Shown here in pieces: positions 31,437 to 40,119 of a stretch of 64,000 bases of DNA. Position 1 is the stretch's first letter. The number at the start of each line of letters is the position of its first letter. The notes beneath the pieces are model-generated. The model did not search any database, was not told the origin of the DNA, and worked only from the letters and a program-made list of their open reading frames with translations. This DNA is from Morganella morganii (GTDB lineage Bacteria; Pseudomonadota; Gammaproteobacteria; Enterobacterales; Enterobacteriaceae): contig NZ_CP066129.1 in the NCBI RefSeq assembly GCF_019242955.1, positions 2,914,001-2,978,000 on the forward strand. Reading direction: 5' to 3'. Both the position numbers and the translations under genes were made by a program.

Positions 31437-32247
31437 TTTATTAGATAGCGAACAAATTATTATACAGCCTGTAGCCATCGAATCATCTGACTTCAATATT
31501 ATTGAGCAGCAGGAAAAGGGACTGTATATCCTGGTCTCCGGCACCATGAAATGGCAGGATTGCACCAGCTCTTTCATGGTGAATAAAAATGAAATTATTT
31601 TCTCCAACCAGGGCAGTTATGCATATCAGCAGGTATCTGAAAATGCCCGCTTGTTATGGGTACCCCTCAGTAATAACTTTCTGCGTGATTTTCTTCATCG
31701 CTTTTCTGACATACTGACACACCTTCACAGAATTACTGAACCTACCTCAGGTATTCTGTTTTTTCCGCACTCTGATATCATGGCCGGCAGTATTGACGGA
31801 CTGTACAGTTCCTATCAGAATAATACCCCTTTCCCGCTGATGAAATTAAAGCTGGAGGAGCTGTTGCTGATTATTGCGCTCGGTGAACAGGGAATAAAAC
31901 TGATGTCGGTACTTCGTCAGCTAAGTAACCGTCAGGTTGAGCGTTTACAGGCGTTCATGGAAAAACATTATCTGAAAGACTGGAAACTGAACGAATTCGC
32001 CAAAGAATTTGGTATGGGTCTGACCACCTTTAAAGAATTATTCGGTACAGTTTACGGTACATCTCCGCGGGCATGGATCAGTGAGCGCCGGTTATTATTC
32101 TCTCACCAGTTACTGTTAAATACTCAAATGAGTATTGTAGATATTTCCATGGAAGCCGGTTTTTCCAGTCAGTCTTATTTTACACAGAGTTACCGGAAAC
32201 GATTCGGATTTACCCCCAGTAAAGCCAGAACCAACCACATTATCTGA
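31423..32247 (+). CDS. exsA: ExsA/LcrF-type AraC activator of T3SS genes
   Basis: A 274-residue AraC-family activator. The N-terminal half is the ExsA self-association/ExsD-binding domain (GLYILVSGTMKWQD, LLWVPLSNNFLRDF). The C-terminal double helix-turn-helix is close to ExsA: LMSVLRQLSNRQVERLQAFM, KEFGMGLTTFKELFG, SPRAWISERRLL, MSIVDISMEAGFSSQSYFTQ. I start at ATG 31423; in-frame ATGs at 31363 and 31417 are less likely. It should activate the sct operons at A-tract sites. Its neighbour exsD encodes its antiactivator. Confidence 0.92.
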   Translation: MNSLSLLDSEQIIIQPVAIESSDFNIIEQQEKGLYILVSGTMKWQDCTSSFMVNKNEIIFSNQGSYAYQQVSENARLLWVPLSNNFLRDFLHRFSDILTHLHRITEPTSGILFFPHSDIMAGSIDGLYSSYQNNTPFPLMKLKLEELLLIIALGEQGIKLMSVLRQLSNRQVERLQAFMEKHYLKDWKLNEFAKEFGMGLTTFKELFGTVYGTSPRAWISERRLLFSHQLLLNTQMSIVDISMEAGFSSQSYFTQSYRKRFGFTPSKARTNHII

Positions 32248-32348
32248 CGAATAATGATAAAAAATTAAAATAAAAATTACACCAATATAATATCGCGTCT
32301 GCTAGGCTGTCCCCTTTGCTGTACTTTATGTTTAACACAGAGGGAATT
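32248..32348. promoter_or_regulatory. exsD-sctC operon promoter with ExsA-like A-tract
   Basis: TTAAAATA (TnAAAAnA) at 32265-32272 in a run of A-tracts, then TATAATAT near 32286-32292, then AGAGGGA before exsD at 32349. It has the layout of an ExsA-dependent promoter. Direct binding is untested. Confidence 0.5.
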
Positions 32349-33080
32349 ATGCTTAACAAAACAAAAGATACTGCTATTGTGTCAGATACTGACGCATATG
32401 TTTTTTATGAAAAATATAATGAAAATGATTTATTATCAAAATATATTCACCGAGAAAATATTGATAAATTAAAAAAAACCGCCTGGTTCAGCCGCAGGAA
32501 AAAATGGAATATTCCTTTCCGGCATAGTGATTTAGTTATGATCCGAAAAGCCATATGTCAACATCCGGATAACTGGGAATCATATCTGGCTGATACGATC
32601 AGACTATCCGAATCCCGCTGCTGGGTCGACTGGATTATTACAGGTGCCTATCAATACTGGCAGAATAAAAACCATAGTGAATTAATCACACTGAAAAATA
32701 CATACGATGAATATCTTATTAATGAAAAGCAGCTGTCAGCCTTAGTTTCACTTTACAGAGATAATGACATATTAGTTGGTCAGTCTGTTATTGATGAGAC
32801 AGAACACAAGCTATCAGAATGTAAACAAACAGCGGCACGGCTGGAAAATGAGATTAATACATTGCAGCAATCTGTTTTGTTTAGTGTCCGTGACCTTTAT
32901 GATGCATTCCGTGCCACTGTTTATCACAATAATACGCTGACGCATGACCATTTTCCGGATGAGTTACAGATATTCATCGACTCTCTTTTATTACTGAAAG
33001 AAAATAATAATGAACGCGTATATCAATGGTTATATCAAAGAAATCTTTGCCTGCATGGTGACACTATACTCTGGTATTAA
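32349..33080 (+). CDS. exsD: ExsD-like antiactivator of ExsA
   Basis: A 243-residue protein (276 in Pseudomonas). I start at ATG 32349 because AGAGGGA lies just upstream. The C-terminus VYQWLYQRNLCLHGDTILWY aligns with ExsD AWLHERNLCQAQDHFYWQ, and WVDWIITGAYQYWQN with MIDWVLLPVYGWWES. A central coiled coil (about 140-185) fits the ExsD trimer. Its position between exsA and the secretin gene is that of Pseudomonas, minus pscB. ExsD binds ExsA and blocks transcription until ExsC removes it. Confidence 0.75.
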   Translation: MLNKTKDTAIVSDTDAYVFYEKYNENDLLSKYIHRENIDKLKKTAWFSRRKKWNIPFRHSDLVMIRKAICQHPDNWESYLADTIRLSESRCWVDWIITGAYQYWQNKNHSELITLKNTYDEYLINEKQLSALVSLYRDNDILVGQSVIDETEHKLSECKQTAARLENEINTLQQSVLFSVRDLYDAFRATVYHNNTLTHDHFPDELQIFIDSLLLLKENNNERVYQWLYQRNLCLHGDTILWY

Positions 33081-34584
33081 TGTCCGCCGGATAAACCATT
33101 ACCTGACAGGGATACTTATATCCCTGTTTTTCTCTGTTTGTCAGGCTGAGTCATTTACCTCTGATGAACCTTACAGCTTTATTGCCAATAATACCCCGTT
33201 ATCCGAAGTTCTGATCAATTTTGCCGCCAATAATGATATTGAAACCGAAATAAGCCCGGATATAAAAGGGTTTGTGAATGATCATCTCAGTGCGGATACG
33301 GCGACAGAATTTCTGGAAAAATTGTCCCGCCTCTATCGTCTGGAAACGTATTTTTATAATAATACGCTGTATGTCAGTAAAAAGAGCAGTAATCAGACCC
33401 GGACTATAGGGCTGAAATACCTGACAGCAGGAGATGCCGCCACACTGTTACGGGATACCGGTATCGCTGACAGCCACCGGAAAATAACAATCAGTTCCCC
33501 GCGGCAACTCAGGCTGGCCGGGCCGCCTGCTTATCTCACATTTGCACAACAGGCAATTGATGCCAGAGAGAGTGAGTTAAGTGAGCAACATCTTTCACCG
33601 GTACAAACTGTCACTATTATTCCGCTGAAATACAGTTCAGCAATCGACCGGATTATTAAATACCGCGACAGTCAGATTACCGCACCCGGCGTTGCCACTA
33701 TTTTATCCCGAATTCTTTCCGGACCGGTTAATCTTCCCGGATACAAGTCACCGGAAGGTCAGAATAACTATCAGGGTGTTATTAATGCTGACCCGACACT
33801 GAATGCCATTATTTTACGGGATACACCTGAGAAAATAGCATTATATAAGGAATTGATCAGTAAGCTGGACATCCCGACATCCCGGATAGAAATCGCACTT
33901 TATATTATCGATGTTGATACTCAGCGTGCCGGTGCTCTGGGTATTGACTGGGGCGGCACCATAAGCAGCGGTAAGACCAATATCAGTATATCTTCCACCT
34001 TATCACCACAAGGTGCCGCGGCCGGAACGCTGCTCAATCAGACCGGACTGAATCAGTTGCTGGCTAACGTACATCTGCTGCAAACCAAAGGCTATGCCCG
34101 GATGGTATCCCGCCCGACAATTCTGACGCTGGAAAACAGCCCGGCGCTGATCGACCATAATGAAACCTATTATGTCAAAGTCAACGGTGAGCGGGTCGCT
34201 GAATTAAAAGGCATCACCTACGGAACACTCCTGCAATTAACACCCCGTATTATCCGGGAAACCCAAAATACTCTGCTGGATATGACCCTGCATATCGAAG
34301 ACGGTAATCAGAAAGCCGGTAATAACAACAGTGATACGATCCCGACAATCAATCGTACCGTTATTGATACCATTGCGCGGGTCGAATTAGATCAATCGCT
34401 GCTGATCGGCGGTATTTACCGCGATGAAGAATTAAAAACAGAATCAAAAGTTCCGTTACTTGGTGATATTCCCTGGCTGGGAGCGCTGTTCCGGAGTGAA
34501 ACAACACAGGAACGCAGTGCTGTCAGATTGTTTATTATCCGGCCGCGGATTATCGATTACGGAAAACCGGTTTCATCATCATAA
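33055..34584 (+). CDS. sctC: T3SS outer-membrane secretin SctC (YscC), lacking C-terminal tail
   Basis: About 509 residues from ATG 33055; an ATG at 33010 is also possible. A signal peptide ends near SVCQA. N0/N1/N3 domains follow (SFIANNTPLSEVLINFAANND, LKYLTAGDAATLLRDTGI, PLKYSSAIDRIIKYRDSQI). The secretin core holds VSRPTILTLEN, YYVKVNGERVAELKGITYGT and VPLLGDIPWLGALFRS. The protein stops at IIRPRIIDYGKPVSSS. YscC runs on for roughly 80 residues holding the pilotin-binding S domain, which is absent here. Only 36 bases separate it from sctD, so this is not a frameshift. Confidence 0.93.
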   Translation: MVTLYSGINVRRINHYLTGILISLFFSVCQAESFTSDEPYSFIANNTPLSEVLINFAANNDIETEISPDIKGFVNDHLSADTATEFLEKLSRLYRLETYFYNNTLYVSKKSSNQTRTIGLKYLTAGDAATLLRDTGIADSHRKITISSPRQLRLAGPPAYLTFAQQAIDARESELSEQHLSPVQTVTIIPLKYSSAIDRIIKYRDSQITAPGVATILSRILSGPVNLPGYKSPEGQNNYQGVINADPTLNAIILRDTPEKIALYKELISKLDIPTSRIEIALYIIDVDTQRAGALGIDWGGTISSGKTNISISSTLSPQGAAAGTLLNQTGLNQLLANVHLLQTKGYARMVSRPTILTLENSPALIDHNETYYVKVNGERVAELKGITYGTLLQLTPRIIRETQNTLLDMTLHIEDGNQKAGNNNSDTIPTINRTVIDTIARVELDQSLLIGGIYRDEELKTESKVPLLGDIPWLGALFRSETTQERSAVRLFIIRPRIIDYGKPVSSS

Positions 34585-34620
34585 AAAAACAGTTTTTAAT
34601 ACGGATATTAATACCTGTCT

Positions 34621-35811
34621 ATGACTATCACTTTATCTGTTTTATCCGGCCTGCACCGGGGAACAAAAGCAACGTTTCCGGTTCCGCCTTCCGGCGATAT
34701 ATTCATTACGCTGGGGGCGGATGCATTACGCACCGATATCACACTGCTGGATCCGGGTATACTTCCGGTGCATTGTCGTCTGGCTGCGGATAAAAACGGT
34801 CTGCGCCTTTGTGAGAATAACAGCAGTGTACCGCCGGAACAGGGTAATCGTCATATTCTTCCCGGTGACCATATTGTTGCCGGGAAGCGTTTTGAATGTG
34901 CCGGGATAAGCTTCAGTGCACAATACACAACAGCAGCAATACCCTTTCGCCACCGGAAAATCGTCTTTATTTTCGTCTTTATATTGCTGTTCATTTCCGC
35001 CGGACTCTTTTTCTTCACCCGGCCGGGACGTACGATACCGTCCGCAGAACAATTTTTATCGGCGGAACCCTACCGTTGTTTATCACGGGAGAAACACGAT
35101 AATAAATGGATAATCCGCGGGTCCGTGACCCGTGCGGCAGAAAAAGAACTGGTGGCTTTTTTCAGGCAACAGGATATCGCCTACCGGCTGAATATCAGCA
35201 CCCCGGATACAGAACTGAACACATTAAATTCATGGCTCAGTGCAGCACCGAATAATCACCTGACTGCCGAATTAAGCACAATGTGCGGCCACATTACTAT
35301 CCGCGGAACCCGGGCACCGCATCAGCAAAAAATATCAATGAAAGACTTTTTACCGGCGTTACTAATACCATCAGGAATGTTGATTGATGACCAATCAATA
35401 ATCACTGACGATTATATAAAAAAAACAGATTTGCAGATAAATACAGTTAAAAAAAGCAATGATATTCTCAGTTATATGTTCACGGAAACGTCACTTGTTA
35501 TTATCACCGGCCGAAAGGAAAGTGCACAGTTAAAAAAACAGTTATCCGTATTTCTTGATACGTTTAACCGGGAGTTTGCATTTAACTATCAGCCTGAGTT
35601 TCGTGTACAGCCGATCAGTAAACCCGGCATCAGGATCAGCGCGGTTTCTCTCGGGGAAATACCGTATATTATTACTGACAGCGGGGGAAAATACAGAGCC
35701 GGGTCATCTCCGGATAACGATACCAGGGTTATTTCCATTGATAAGGAGAAGGTGGTGTTACTGTATAAAAACGAATATTACACCATCGTACTGACTGATG
35801 ACAAAAAATGA
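34621..35811 (+). CDS. sctD: T3SS inner-membrane ring protein SctD (YscD)
   Basis: A 396-residue bitopic protein. The N-terminal cytoplasmic FHA-like domain covers about residues 1-105 (LSGLHRGTKATFPVP, DILLLDPGI-like DITLLDPGILPVHCRL), a single membrane segment follows (about 117-137, VFIFVFILLFISAGLFFF), and the periplasmic ring-building modules fill the rest. It forms the outer of the two inner-membrane rings. Its end overlaps yscE by 14 bases. Confidence 0.9.
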   Translation: MTITLSVLSGLHRGTKATFPVPPSGDIFITLGADALRTDITLLDPGILPVHCRLAADKNGLRLCENNSSVPPEQGNRHILPGDHIVAGKRFECAGISFSAQYTTAAIPFRHRKIVFIFVFILLFISAGLFFFTRPGRTIPSAEQFLSAEPYRCLSREKHDNKWIIRGSVTRAAEKELVAFFRQQDIAYRLNISTPDTELNTLNSWLSAAPNNHLTAELSTMCGHITIRGTRAPHQQKISMKDFLPALLIPSGMLIDDQSIITDDYIKKTDLQINTVKKSNDILSYMFTETSLVIITGRKESAQLKKQLSVFLDTFNREFAFNYQPEFRVQPISKPGIRISAVSLGEIPYIITDSGGKYRAGSSPDNDTRVISIDKEKVVLLYKNEYYTIVLTDDKK

Positions 35812-35989
35812 TGATTCATTTGATTACCTGATAAAAAATCACCCGGCAGTGTTATTACGGATACAAAAATTAAAACAAGAAACAACATGTCGTATGTCAG
35901 CGTCAAACAGTAAGCATATTTTTACTCAGCTCCGGACAAAAGCAGATGCATTGGATGCTGCTGAAATCATTTTAAATACATTGTATTAA
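35798..35989 (+). CDS. yscE: T3SS needle chaperone YscE/PscE
   Basis: A 63-residue helical-hairpin protein (YscE 66, PscE 67). With YscG it keeps the needle subunit SctF monomeric in the cytoplasm. Sequence is weakly conserved. The call rests on size, helical character and the D-E-F-G order, with start overlap on sctD. Confidence 0.78.
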   Translation: MTKNDDSFDYLIKNHPAVLLRIQKLKQETTCRMSASNSKHIFTQLRTKADALDAAEIILNTLY

Positions 35990-35998
35990 AGGGAACTT

Positions 35999-36253
35999 AT
36001 GCCAATTATTTTTGACCCGACACGAAGCGGAAGTATACTTGATGACATACTGAACAGCCTGAAAGAACAGGCTCAGACAAATGAAAAAGAGCTGAAAGAC
36101 GCAATAGAAAGTTTAAAAACAAATCCGGACAATCCGGCGTTGTTACAGGAATTACAATACCGGACAACAAAATGGAGTCTTGTTTTTAATACCGCATCTT
36201 CATTAGTTAAATCAATGAAAGATATTATGCAGAATATACTGCAGAAAATATGA
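35999..36253 (+). CDS. sctF: T3SS needle subunit SctF (YscF/PscF)
   Basis: An 84-residue helical-hairpin needle protein (PscF 85, YscF 87). It shows the family turn NPDNPALLQELQ and the C-terminal polymerisation helix (KWSLVFNTASSLVKSMKDIMQNILQKI). AAAGGGAA lies upstream. It should be one of the most abundant products of the operon. The stop overlaps the yscG start. Confidence 0.93.
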   Translation: MPIIFDPTRSGSILDDILNSLKEQAQTNEKELKDAIESLKTNPDNPALLQELQYRTTKWSLVFNTASSLVKSMKDIMQNILQKI

Positions 36254-36606
36254 TGGTATATTCAGATGAACGTCTTCTTGCTGAAATCGCGCTGGCCGGT
36301 ATTCTTGCCGGAAAATATAAAGAAGCGGAGGCTATTGCTGCCTGGTTGCTGACACAGGACACCCGGTATCATGAAAGCGGAAAACTGATCCTGGTGACCT
36401 CCTGGCATGCCTGCCAAAAATACACAGAGATTGTTCATCTGCTGTCAGGTAGCTGCAGTTCATCCCTGTTACCGTTTAAAGCATTAAGTGAATACCATCT
36501 TGGCCTTACCCATAATCTTAAAAAAACAATAAAAATATTAAAATCCGACGGAAATAACGAATTAACGGTATTTGCCGAACAATTTGAAAAGGATTTGTTT
36601 TTATGA
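36250..36606 (+). CDS. yscG: T3SS needle chaperone YscG/PscG
   Basis: A 118-residue TPR-like protein (PscG 115) with helices LLAEIALAGILAGKYKEAEAIAAWLL and YHLGLTHNLKKTIKIL. It pairs with YscE to cradle the C-terminal helix of SctF. Both ends overlap neighbours by four bases. Confidence 0.83.
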   Translation: MMVYSDERLLAEIALAGILAGKYKEAEAIAAWLLTQDTRYHESGKLILVTSWHACQKYTEIVHLLSGSCSSSLLPFKALSEYHLGLTHNLKKTIKILKSDGNNELTVFAEQFEKDLFL

Positions 36607-36977
36607 ACAAAGATACAAACAGCAATAATGAAATATCTGATATCACTGAAAACCGTGAGCAACTATGGCTGGAACTTGAAAACTGCACGGTTGAAAACCC
36701 GGAATATCGTGAGTTATGTAATACACTGCTGATACCGGTTATTTCTGATTTAAAAAAAATCAGTTATCAGAATACTATCAACCGGGATATGTTATTGACG
36801 ATTTTGTCCCGTTATGATGAATACGGTCCTCACCAGGAATTTATTTTGTCACGGTTATGGCAGAAATTACCGGATTCACTTTCCGGCACGACACTTAAAC
36901 ATCTGATATCTGCCGAGCTGAATCAGCAGATAGCAGTAAATAATCAGCTGGTTCTGCAACAGAATAACATCCGGTGA
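36603..36977 (+). CDS. yscH: T3SS early secreted protein, YscH/YopR-like
   Basis: A 124-residue protein in the YscH (YopR/PscH) position between yscG and sctI. YopR has 165 residues. The segment SDLKKISYQNTINRDMLLTIL and YGPHQEFILSRLWQKLPDSL resemble the YopR core. It is secreted early and affects needle assembly in Yersinia. Moderate confidence because the family is divergent. Confidence 0.7.
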   Translation: MNKDTNSNNEISDITENREQLWLELENCTVENPEYRELCNTLLIPVISDLKKISYQNTINRDMLLTILSRYDEYGPHQEFILSRLWQKLPDSLSGTTLKHLISAELNQQIAVNNQLVLQQNNIR

Positions 36978-36982
36978 TCACA

Positions 36983-37294
36983 ATGATATCTGCACTCCGT
37001 ACCCATACACTTCCGCTGTCTGATCTCGCGGTGACAGCGGAGGAGAATACTGTATCAGCGCAACCGGCTGAGGAAACAGAACACCTCAAAAAGATATTTG
37101 ATAATTTCTACCGGACAATGAAACAGGATGCTGACAGTATCGCCGGATTGCGTGACAGTGCAGCACTGACATCGCCGGATATATTATTGCAGACACAATT
37201 AACCCTGGCAAAAATTCATTTCCGTGAAGAATTACTGGCAAAAACTGTCGGAAAAGTCAGTCAGAATATCGATACTATTATTAAAAGCCAGTAA
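36983..37294 (+). CDS. sctI: T3SS inner rod protein SctI (YscI)
   Basis: A 103-residue protein (YscI 115). The conserved C-terminal helix FREELLAKTVGKVSQNIDTIIKSQ corresponds to the rod polymerisation helix. ATG 36983 has GGTGA five bases upstream; GTG 36974 is an alternative overlapping the yscH stop. It anchors the needle in the basal body. Confidence 0.87.
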   Translation: MISALRTHTLPLSDLAVTAEENTVSAQPAEETEHLKKIFDNFYRTMKQDADSIAGLRDSAALTSPDILLQTQLTLAKIHFREELLAKTVGKVSQNIDTIIKSQ

Positions 37295-37295
37295 T

Positions 37296-38075
37296 ATGCG
37301 GTTACTTATCTCTGCACTCTCCCGCTATTTCCGATTTGTTATAATCAGCCTGTCAATATTATTACTGACGGCCTGTAAAACAGAGCTGTACAGCGGATTA
37401 CAGCAAAAAGAAGCAAATGAAATGTATTCTCTGCTGCTGGAGAATCATATTATTGCGGAAAAAAAATCCGGCAAAGAAGGAATGGCAACGTTATTTGTTG
37501 AGGAATCACAGGTTCCTTATGCCATTGAATTGCTCAAACAACGCGGCTATCCGCAGAGACAATTTCAATCCCTGAACGATATTTTCACCGGCGATACGCT
37601 GATCCCAAGCCCGCAGGAACTGACGGCCAAACTCAGCTATGTCCGCTCACAGGAACTGGCTCAGATATTATCCGATATTGATGGTGTGATTACCGCCAGA
37701 GTGCTGTTTACCCGGCCTGAATCTCAGGCCAATCCAGAGACCGCGGACGGAAAACAGGGACGGGCTGTGATATTTATTAAATATTCCGCTGATATTCCGG
37801 TATTCCGCTACCGTGAGCAAATTATGCAGCTGGCAAAAAACAGTATTGAGGGACTGGAGCCTGAGAATATCAGCCTGACACTGATACCGGCGGTGGCCAC
37901 CAAACCGGTGATCACCACACCGGAATTACGGACGATGCTGAATATACAGGTCACCACCGGCTCTTATCCTAAATTACTGGGGTATATTGCCGGATTTGCG
38001 ATACTGCTGCTGCTATCTCACCTGCTGCATTTTTTCTTTCACCGCCGGAAATTACGTCATGGCTCCGCTGACTGA
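37296..38075 (+). CDS. sctJ: T3SS inner-ring lipoprotein SctJ (YscJ)
   Basis: A 259-residue lipoprotein starting at ATG 37296, one base after the sctI stop. The lipobox is LLTAC. Two periplasmic ring-building modules follow (TELYSGLQQKEANEMYSLLLENHI, EESQVPYAIELLKQRGYP, LTAKLSYVRSQELAQILSDIDGV) and a C-terminal membrane helix (IAGFAILLLLSHLLHFFF). It forms the inner of the two inner-membrane rings. Confidence 0.94.
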   Translation: MRLLISALSRYFRFVIISLSILLLTACKTELYSGLQQKEANEMYSLLLENHIIAEKKSGKEGMATLFVEESQVPYAIELLKQRGYPQRQFQSLNDIFTGDTLIPSPQELTAKLSYVRSQELAQILSDIDGVITARVLFTRPESQANPETADGKQGRAVIFIKYSADIPVFRYREQIMQLAKNSIEGLEPENISLTLIPAVATKPVITTPELRTMLNIQVTTGSYPKLLGYIAGFAILLLLSHLLHFFFHRRKLRHGSAD

Positions 38076-38679
38076 ATTCGGGTTTTTCTTTTGTCCGGCA
38101 CTGTATTGCCATCCCCGCAATCTGGATACACTGCCGGATTATTCACTCATATCCGCCCTGCCGGATAAATACAGAAATCCGCTGCTGAACAGCCGGTTGT
38201 TCAGCCATTATGACTTAACCGCAGAAATAACGGTATTGTCCGGGCTTCAGCGGGCGATATTACTGAGTGACACCGGATTACAACGCTTTCTGACTTTCTG
38301 TGGTTGTTGTTTCTACCTGCCGGATCTGATGACGCACTGGCCGGTTCCCGCCCGCCGTCACCCTTTTTCCGCTTTAACACAGGAAGATGCCGGACGGCTT
38401 CTGAACTGGCAATCCGGCTTATTATTACCGCTGCACAACTACCAGCGCTCACTCACTCATACTGATCAGGATAACGTGATTCTCAGTGTCACCGGCCGTC
38501 AGCTGTGGTTTTATCTGCTGCGGGAGAGCCATGAGCAATTTCACCGGCGGGCGGAATTGCGCTTTCCGGATACCGTGCCGCTGATCCCGTTTCCTTCTGA
38601 ACTCACTACTTTTCTGAACACATTATGCCGGACGATACTTCAGGCGCTGACTGCGTCAGATTGCCCTTCAGCCGCCTGA
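38059..38679 (+). CDS. sctK: T3SS sorting-platform protein SctK (YscK)
   Basis: A 206-residue cytoplasmic protein that links the C-ring to SctD. I start at ATG 38059, overlapping sctJ by 17 bases. FFFCPALYCHP at the N-terminus and HWPVPARRHPF near residue 95 correspond to YscK FRFCPAAYLH and HWQRPLP. Length matches YscK (209). It overlaps sctL at its 3' end. Confidence 0.85.
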   Translation: MAPLTEFGFFFCPALYCHPRNLDTLPDYSLISALPDKYRNPLLNSRLFSHYDLTAEITVLSGLQRAILLSDTGLQRFLTFCGCCFYLPDLMTHWPVPARRHPFSALTQEDAGRLLNWQSGLLLPLHNYQRSLTHTDQDNVILSVTGRQLWFYLLRESHEQFHRRAELRFPDTVPLIPFPSELTTFLNTLCRTILQALTASDCPSAA

Positions 38680-39248
38680 CCGCGGATACGTTTACCCTGA
38701 CGGCAGCCCCCTGCATTATCCCGGCTGCCGGTTACCGCGGGTTACTCAGCAGAGAAGCGCTGAAAGCGGAGACAGAACAACTGCGCAGCCAGATGCGGAC
38801 AGAACTGGCTGATGAAGCAGAAAAGGTGCGCAGGCAGGTACAGGATGAGCTTGCTTCCGGGCAGGCGGAAGCCCTGTTGCAGACCCGCCGTCATTGCAAA
38901 GAGGTTATCGCGCAACTTGACGATGAGATAACCGCAATGATCTGCCATACCGTACAGATACTGCTGGAAGAGACACCACCTGAGAACCGCCTGCGGGCGG
39001 CCCTGCGCCGGAGCATGAAACAGATAAACCCCGGTTTTTCCGTGGCGCTGGTTGTACACCCGGATCAGGCCGCATTTTTGCATCAGTGGCTGTCAGCAGA
39101 AAGCACAATAACCCTGCCGGATGATATATCGGTTGAGACTGACAACACCCTCCGCCCCGGCGACTGCCTGATCCGCCAGGGCAGGCAGATTATTCATGCC
39201 ACGCTGGAACACCAGCTTTCAGTGCTGCGGGAAATGTGCCGCGATTAG
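38625..39248 (+). CDS. sctL: T3SS ATPase stator SctL (YscL)
   Basis: A 207-residue stator protein, like FliH. After a short N-terminus (VRLPFSRLTADTFTLTAAP) there is a long charged helix from about residue 45 to 95, then the globular domain (DEITAMICHTVQILLEE, FSVALVVHPDQAAFLHQWL). It tethers SctN to SctQ. It starts 55 bases inside sctK. The end overlaps the converging cyclase gene by four bases, which marks the right edge of the T3SS locus. Confidence 0.88.
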   Translation: MPDDTSGADCVRLPFSRLTADTFTLTAAPCIIPAAGYRGLLSREALKAETEQLRSQMRTELADEAEKVRRQVQDELASGQAEALLQTRRHCKEVIAQLDDEITAMICHTVQILLEETPPENRLRAALRRSMKQINPGFSVALVVHPDQAAFLHQWLSAESTITLPDDISVETDNTLRPGDCLIRQGRQIIHATLEHQLSVLREMCRD

Positions 39249-39985
39249 TCCGGTAAAATCGCAAATGACCGGACCGGGAACCCGCCTGCATTGTCCGGTT
39301 TTGCCACGATATTAAAAATGACCGCGCCTTTGGCCGGGACTTTATCCAGATTAGTCAGCAACTCTATCTGATACGCATCCTGATCCAGTACAAAATATTC
39401 CGCCAGCAGCGCACTGTTTTTACGGAAATCCTGCGCTGAATCGGTATCAAACGTTTCATGTCCCACCGCGCTGATCCCCCGCTCACGGAACAAAAACTCC
39501 AGCGCATCCAGACCCCAGCCCGGAATATGGTTGTTGCCTTCCGCATCTTTGTTATCCATCAGCGCCTGTGACGGCCAGCGTTTGCTCCAGTCCGTGCGTA
39601 AAGCCACAAAACTGCCGCTTTCGATACGGCCGTGTACCTGCTCAAACGCCAGAATATCCTCTGCGGATAAGGCAAAATCCGCATCCTGCTGTGCGCGGGC
39701 GGACTGATCGATCACCACCAGCGGCAATACCAGCTCCTTCAGTTCCAGCTCGTGAACGAAGCGGCGTCCCTCCACAAAATGGCACGGTGCATCAATATGG
39801 GTGCCGTACTGGCCGGGGAAAGTAAATTGCTGGGCAAAAAAGCCGTCACGGTAATCAAACAGGGTTTTGAATTCCGCCGGTTCAAACATAAAAAAGTACG
39901 GTGAATCCGCATTAAATGCGTGTGTCAAATCAATCCATTTTTTTGATTTCAACAGATTCACGGCTTCAATTAATGATAATGACAT
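39245..39985 (-). CDS. Cyclase/kynurenine formamidase-like metal hydrolase
   Basis: A 246-residue protein of the cyclase family (PF04199). The metal-binding motif GTHIDAPCHF (about residues 60-69) is intact and a later conserved His lies in GHETFDTD. Relatives hydrolyse N-formylkynurenine or isatin-type amides. The substrate here is unknown. It faces the T3SS locus and diverges from the small monooxygenase gene. Confidence 0.82.
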   Translation of the reverse strand: MSLSLIEAVNLLKSKKWIDLTHAFNADSPYFFMFEPAEFKTLFDYRDGFFAQQFTFPGQYGTHIDAPCHFVEGRRFVHELELKELVLPLVVIDQSARAQQDADFALSAEDILAFEQVHGRIESGSFVALRTDWSKRWPSQALMDNKDAEGNNHIPGWGLDALEFLFRERGISAVGHETFDTDSAQDFRKNSALLAEYFVLDQDAYQIELLTNLDKVPAKGAVIFNIVAKPDNAGGFPVRSFAILPD

Positions 39986-40119
39986 TCTGCCCCCTCAATG
40001 TTATACCGGTAGTTGTTGTGATTTATGCTCTGGTTATCAGTCAGAATTTACACGGCTTACCGGGGAAGTCATTTGCAGATATTTCATGTTGTTTGTCCGC
40101 ACCGGACAAGGAGAACGCG

